From: Setophaga petechia
Lineage: Eukaryota; Chordata; Aves; Passeriformes; Parulidae
NCBI GenBank assembly: GCA_024362935.1
Contig: JANCRA010000025.1
Span: 12,364,936-12,428,935, forward strand
Direction: 5' to 3'
DNA: 64,000 bases
The notes below the pieces were generated by a model. That model was not told the origin of the DNA, made no database searches, and saw only the letters and a list, made by a program, of their open reading frames with translations. Below, piece by piece: positions 43,470-64,000 of the stretch. A program made the position numbers and the translations under genes. Numbering within the stretch: the first letter of the stretch is position 1; every line of letters begins with the position of its first letter.

Positions 43470-44095
43470 TGGCTGAAAGGATGTGCTGATGGAAAGTTTA
43501 AGTCCTAATCTGAGAAATTATAAACCAGAAGACCTGGGGCTACCAGCAGGCAGAATGAACAGGAGTCAGCAGTACTTGCAGCCATACAGGCCAGCCCTGT
43601 AGCAGGCTGCACAGCAAAATTATGAGCAGCAGGTTAAAGGAAGTAAATTCACCTCTCTATTCAACACTTTCAAGCTGTACCTGGAGTAACACATCCAGTT
43701 TTGAGCTCCCTGCAACAAGGACCACCAAGACTGTCAGAAGGCTGCAGCTCATGCCATGGCTCAAGGGAGGCTGAGCTGGATTTGTTCAGCTGGAAACCAA
43801 GGCTGCTGGAGCTGCATCTCCAACTACCTAAGGGATGATTAGAGAAAATACAGAGCCAGACTGGCAATAGGCACATTACAGCAAGTGAATTTTGCACTGA
43901 AGATGCTACAAAACCAAATGGAAAATCAGAGTTGTTGTTGAATGCTCATCCCTGGAAATACTCAAAATTTTATGGGACACAACCCTGAAAAATTTTACCT
44001 ACTTTTAAAGTCACCACTGCTCTAGTCAGGAGGGTGACCCAGATGACATCCAGAAATGCCCTCCAACTAAATTACTCTGATTCTAAAAACTGAAA
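43470..44095 (+). mobile_element. Degraded CR1 LINE, 3' region
   Basis: A series of weakly conserved CR1 landmarks occurs in order on the plus strand. These are an agcagcaggttaaaggaagt-like segment, ccagttttgagctccctgca, a gaaggctgcagc segment, a ttgttcagctggaaaccaag segment, tcatccctggaaatactcaa, and the terminal gggtgacccagatgacatcc followed by agaaatgccctccaac. It is old, with many indels and no intact frame. Confidence 0.6.
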
Positions 44096-44764
44096 AGATC
44101 AGTGCAAGTTTCACAGCATGGCTGATATAACAGAAAACTGCCTGTTACCTTATGCTGTGTGACTGTGTTCCAATCCCTTCAGATAATTCCCATAATATCA
44201 ACAATATTAAGTTGCTGAAGACTCTTAAATCTTCATCACCAATGGCCCAGGCTGCACCAGCATTCAGCTACAGATTTGTCAAAAGCATAAATCCTAAAGG
44301 CAATGGTGCTGAAGGTCAGCAGTGACATTTATCTCTCTGCAAGCAAAGCTGCCAAATTCCAGGCTCTGTTTTTAACAGGAAAAACCTGAAAACATGTAGT
44401 TTGTACAAGCCATACAACTCAAACCCTGGCCATTTTCAGCTGCTCACAACAGCTCAGGTAATTTCTTTGACCTTTTCTGTTAGACACATGAAAAGAAATA
44501 ACAGTAGCAGTGGCAAGTAGCCTTTGTAGACTACAGCATTAAGAAATGCACTTTTCTAGATAGACAAGCTAATATTTTTGTGTACTGAGATTTTGTCCCC
44601 AAAGCATGAGAGAGTTTTCCCACAGCTGTAGCAGACCTGTAACATTTTTATCTTGGCTTTGGCTGGCTTCTCTGTATATGCTTTTATAAAAATTCCAACC
44701 CCTAGGATCTGGAGACAACACCACAACTGTAGCTTTGGGTTTTTCAACCACTAAACTACAGGTT

Positions 44765-47619
44765 TTTCCAAAAGTTAACATTTATTCATAAGTTCATACT
44801 ATCAGCAATCCTTTGATAGGAATTATGCTCTTAAAAAACAAGCTTAAAACAATAAGATGTAAAGCTAATAATGGTCTTCAGTTTATGAACACCTTATCCA
44901 AAAGCAGACAAGACATCTGTGACCAGAGAAAAGCGTGGCAACCTCCTTCCAACAGTGGAACAGAGGCTCTCCACGTGGCTACATGAAAAACAGCTACTAA
45001 AAACGTGACTTTTGCATATGATTTGCACATTTCTTTCTGCTGTTTGCTCTTTCCTGTGCTTGTTACAAGCAGAATGACCACAGTTGCATTGTAGAGCTGT
45101 TTGCTTCCATCTTGTTGTAACTAGTGCTTCTGTCAACACTCTCCACCACACCTTCTACACAGAGAAACAGGAACATGCAATGCAGGTTTACTCAAAGATC
45201 TCTTTTCCAGTTGATGGCAATTACATACAACGACTTCATTGCAACAGAGAATGCAGGAATGGTTACCAGGATATGCTCAGTGGCTAACAGGAGATGCTAA
45301 CCATATTTCCCCTGCTGTGTCACAAATTCTAGGAGTCAGGAAAGAATACAGAACACTGGGATTCCTTAAGAAATCTTGTACTAGTCTACTTCTGGAACGA
45401 TTAAACATCTGTGACAGATCGTTCATCCACTCCATATGGGGAAACATTTATGTAGTACCGTCAGTTAAAGCTTGAAGGAAAAGTAACAACTGCTTAAATC
45501 AGTTTACCAAAACTAAGTGTACATTGAGGAAAAAAAAAAACAAGTAATTGGAAGCAAAAGGAGGGTATGTCTATCTAAAGCATAGACTCCTTCATAAATA
45601 AGTAAACAAATAATACTCTTAAATTTGCTAGGGTGCCCGTTCAGCCACATGCTTAACCACAGCTTGCTTTTGCTTTTAACATCACATTAAATCTTTGGGG
45701 AGCAGGGATTAGAAGTCTGTGTCCAATTTGCACTCAAAGCTCCCAAGACTCTGGATCTTCTGTGCTCCATCTTATTTCTTTTCCTTTTGCACACTTCCCT
45801 CTTCCCAGGTAGCAGGCACACATAGAAGAAAACAATAAAGTTCTGTCTACCTGAGCTGAGTTGGTTTTTTTTTTTTTGGATGGATAATTCTGCCAAATAA
45901 ATAAACTTCCAAACATCAGAGAACAAGAGAAGGGACACAGAACAGTCAAGACAGCACACCTTTGTTTTTGTCAATATTTCTTTAAATCCCAATCCAGCTC
46001 CTAGTAAGACTGGACACTACTTACAACACTCCTAGAACTGCAGAAGAATGGAAACAATAGGGAGCGAGTGGAGAGGGGGACAGGACAGCCCAGGGGCTGA
46101 CCTCAGACATTCACATACACAAGGCCAGCATCCACTGGAGTCATTAAGGCCCAGATGCCCCACTAATAGGAACAAACCCAAATACAAAGGTAGCACATGA
46201 AATGTATTTACCTATTTAAACACAGGCAGCTGGTCAAGCTAGAATGGGGAAGGTAACTGCTAATTCCTTGTACTACAAGGAAGGAATGGAGTAAAAAAAC
46301 CCAAGCCCACGGGCAGGTTTTTGCTTTGTGAACCTCTGTCTGTGCTGCTGGTTAACAGTGGTAAGTATAAAAAAATCAAAGAAAAATAATCTATTTATAG
46401 AACAAGTCAGTAGTCTGAGACATTTAGAAAAAAGTAAAAACAAGTCCTTCTTTAAAAATGGATTTACTAAAACAACTGTCACCCAGGATGACCCCAAGCC
46501 CTCTGGTCCTCTGGCAAAGCCAGGGGCAACTTGAGACAGAACTGCTGCTGATTGTACACTGGTACACACCCAGCAAAGCCAGCAGGGAGGGGTTTGCACT
46601 GTGAACAGTATCTGCAGACTGCTGGTATCACAGGAGGCCATGCCTGTAGCCTGGTGATACTGGAAAGTTGTGAGTGAAACCTTTCACAGAAGCACGTGTC
46701 AGTGTAACCTCTGAGGTAAGTGGGCTGTCTTCTTTCCTTCCCATCCCTGGGCACAGATCTCAGAAGCTGAGCCCTGGGTGCTGTACCTCCTTGCCAGCTC
46801 CACACAACTTCAATGTGCAGGAGTGCAGAACTCTAAGCAAAGCCTAGAACAGGAGAGAGCATCCCTGTGGAAAGGGAAGCACTCTGCTCTTCCCAAGTTC
46901 TGGTCTAGCTAGACATCATCAATGACTTCTGGCCCTCCTCAGGACAGGAAGATCAGTTGTTTCCCACTGAGGAAAAAGAATTTGCCTAGTGGAGTAGAGT
47001 TGGGTTTCTTTTTTGGTAAACAGAACTTTTGCTGATTTTTGCCATTATGAGCTCCTCTGCCCTTTAGCTACAATAGAGAAATTAAAAGAAATTCATCCAC
47101 TTGCTCCCACCCTTATAGTGTAGTGTTAGCTGCCTGGATATGGAGGCAATTTCATTCTCCCAAGACATTGCTCTACACACTGGGTTGGCATGGAGAGGTG
47201 AAAGATAACTTCCAAAGTCACCTCCTCAGGATAACCAGGTAGGTCTAGGAGCTCCAGCCTATGCCCACCAGCTCCAGGCCAGCTCCACTGCCAACATGGC
47301 CTTCCAACACCCTCAAGTGTCCAACAGCCTCGAGTCTGCTCAGTCCTTGAGAGCAAGAGCCACACTCCAAGATGGAAACACTCAGGTCAGGAAGCACTGG
47401 CTGGAGCTGCTCCTCAGGCAGGGTGTGCATAGCTGAGTGGGTGCCTCTGTGCCCTGACAGTGCCACTGCAGGAAGGAAGGCAGCAGCACCCAAGGGACCA
47501 GCTCTGCTGCACGTCTGTACATCCTTGAAGAGAACTCAGGAGCTACATCAGCCTCAAACCCCTCTCCTTCTGAAGGGCTCCTGTGGTCCATTTCCCAAGT
47601 TCTGGGCATGGAGCAGTTG
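44765..47619 (-). other. KDM5A: Probable KDM5A 3' UTR
   Basis: The region runs from the KDM5A stop to a minus-strand AATAAA at 44786-44781. That signal is followed by a G/T-rich downstream stretch, a reasonable poly(A) site. A 2.9-kb UTR is in keeping with the long UTR of mammalian KDM5A. No exons are recognized. The exact end is uncertain. Confidence 0.4.

Positions 47620-64000
<16,381 letters not shown>

Overview
This is a stretch of vertebrate nuclear genome. The genes are split by GT-AG introns, the introns hold CR1 retrotransposon fragments, and there are three related solo LTRs with 6-bp target-site duplications. CR1 fragments in compact introns point to a bird. The LTRs look like families I associate with songbirds, so a passerine is the best guess; this is inference, not a database match.

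Two protein-coding genes are clear, and both lie on the minus strand. From about 34.8 kb down to about 2.6 kb is a complete SLC6A13 gene. It encodes the GABA/taurine transporter GAT2, a 12-TM sodium/chloride-coupled transporter. Fourteen coding exons with in-phase splice sites join into a 606-residue protein ending in LTELESHC. From the right edge down to 47.6 kb is the C-terminal half of KDM5A (JARID1A/RBP2), a histone H3K4 demethylase. Its last ten coding exons carry the end of the PLU-1 region, PHD2, a basic linker and PHD3. The KDM5A-SLC6A13 order and orientation match human chromosome 12p13.33, where SLC6A12 follows SLC6A13. A CpG-rich patch near 1.7 kb may therefore be the SLC6A12 promoter.

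Layout: 1-2.6 kb is intergenic or SLC6A12 5' flank with a CpG-rich patch. 2.6-34.8 kb is SLC6A13, with a 9.1-kb intron 7 that holds an internal CpG island, a solo LTR and a second candidate LTR. 34.7-35.2 kb is the SLC6A13 CpG-island promoter. 35.2-44.7 kb is intergenic DNA with a decayed CR1 and small tandem repeats. About 44.7-47.6 kb is the probable KDM5A 3' UTR. 47.6-64 kb is KDM5A exons and introns.

The two genes have unrelated functions (plasma-membrane transport and chromatin), so there is no operon-like system here. The most unusual points are structural. A 328-bp tandem duplication copies the 3' end and splice donor of a KDM5A exon. A CR1 lies about 18 nt from a KDM5A splice acceptor. 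A 36-bp identical direct repeat flanks SLC6A13 exon 4, one copy adjoining a poly(A) run and an unidentified coding-like stretch. There are also an intragenic CpG island and a perfect palindromic estrogen-response-element sequence.
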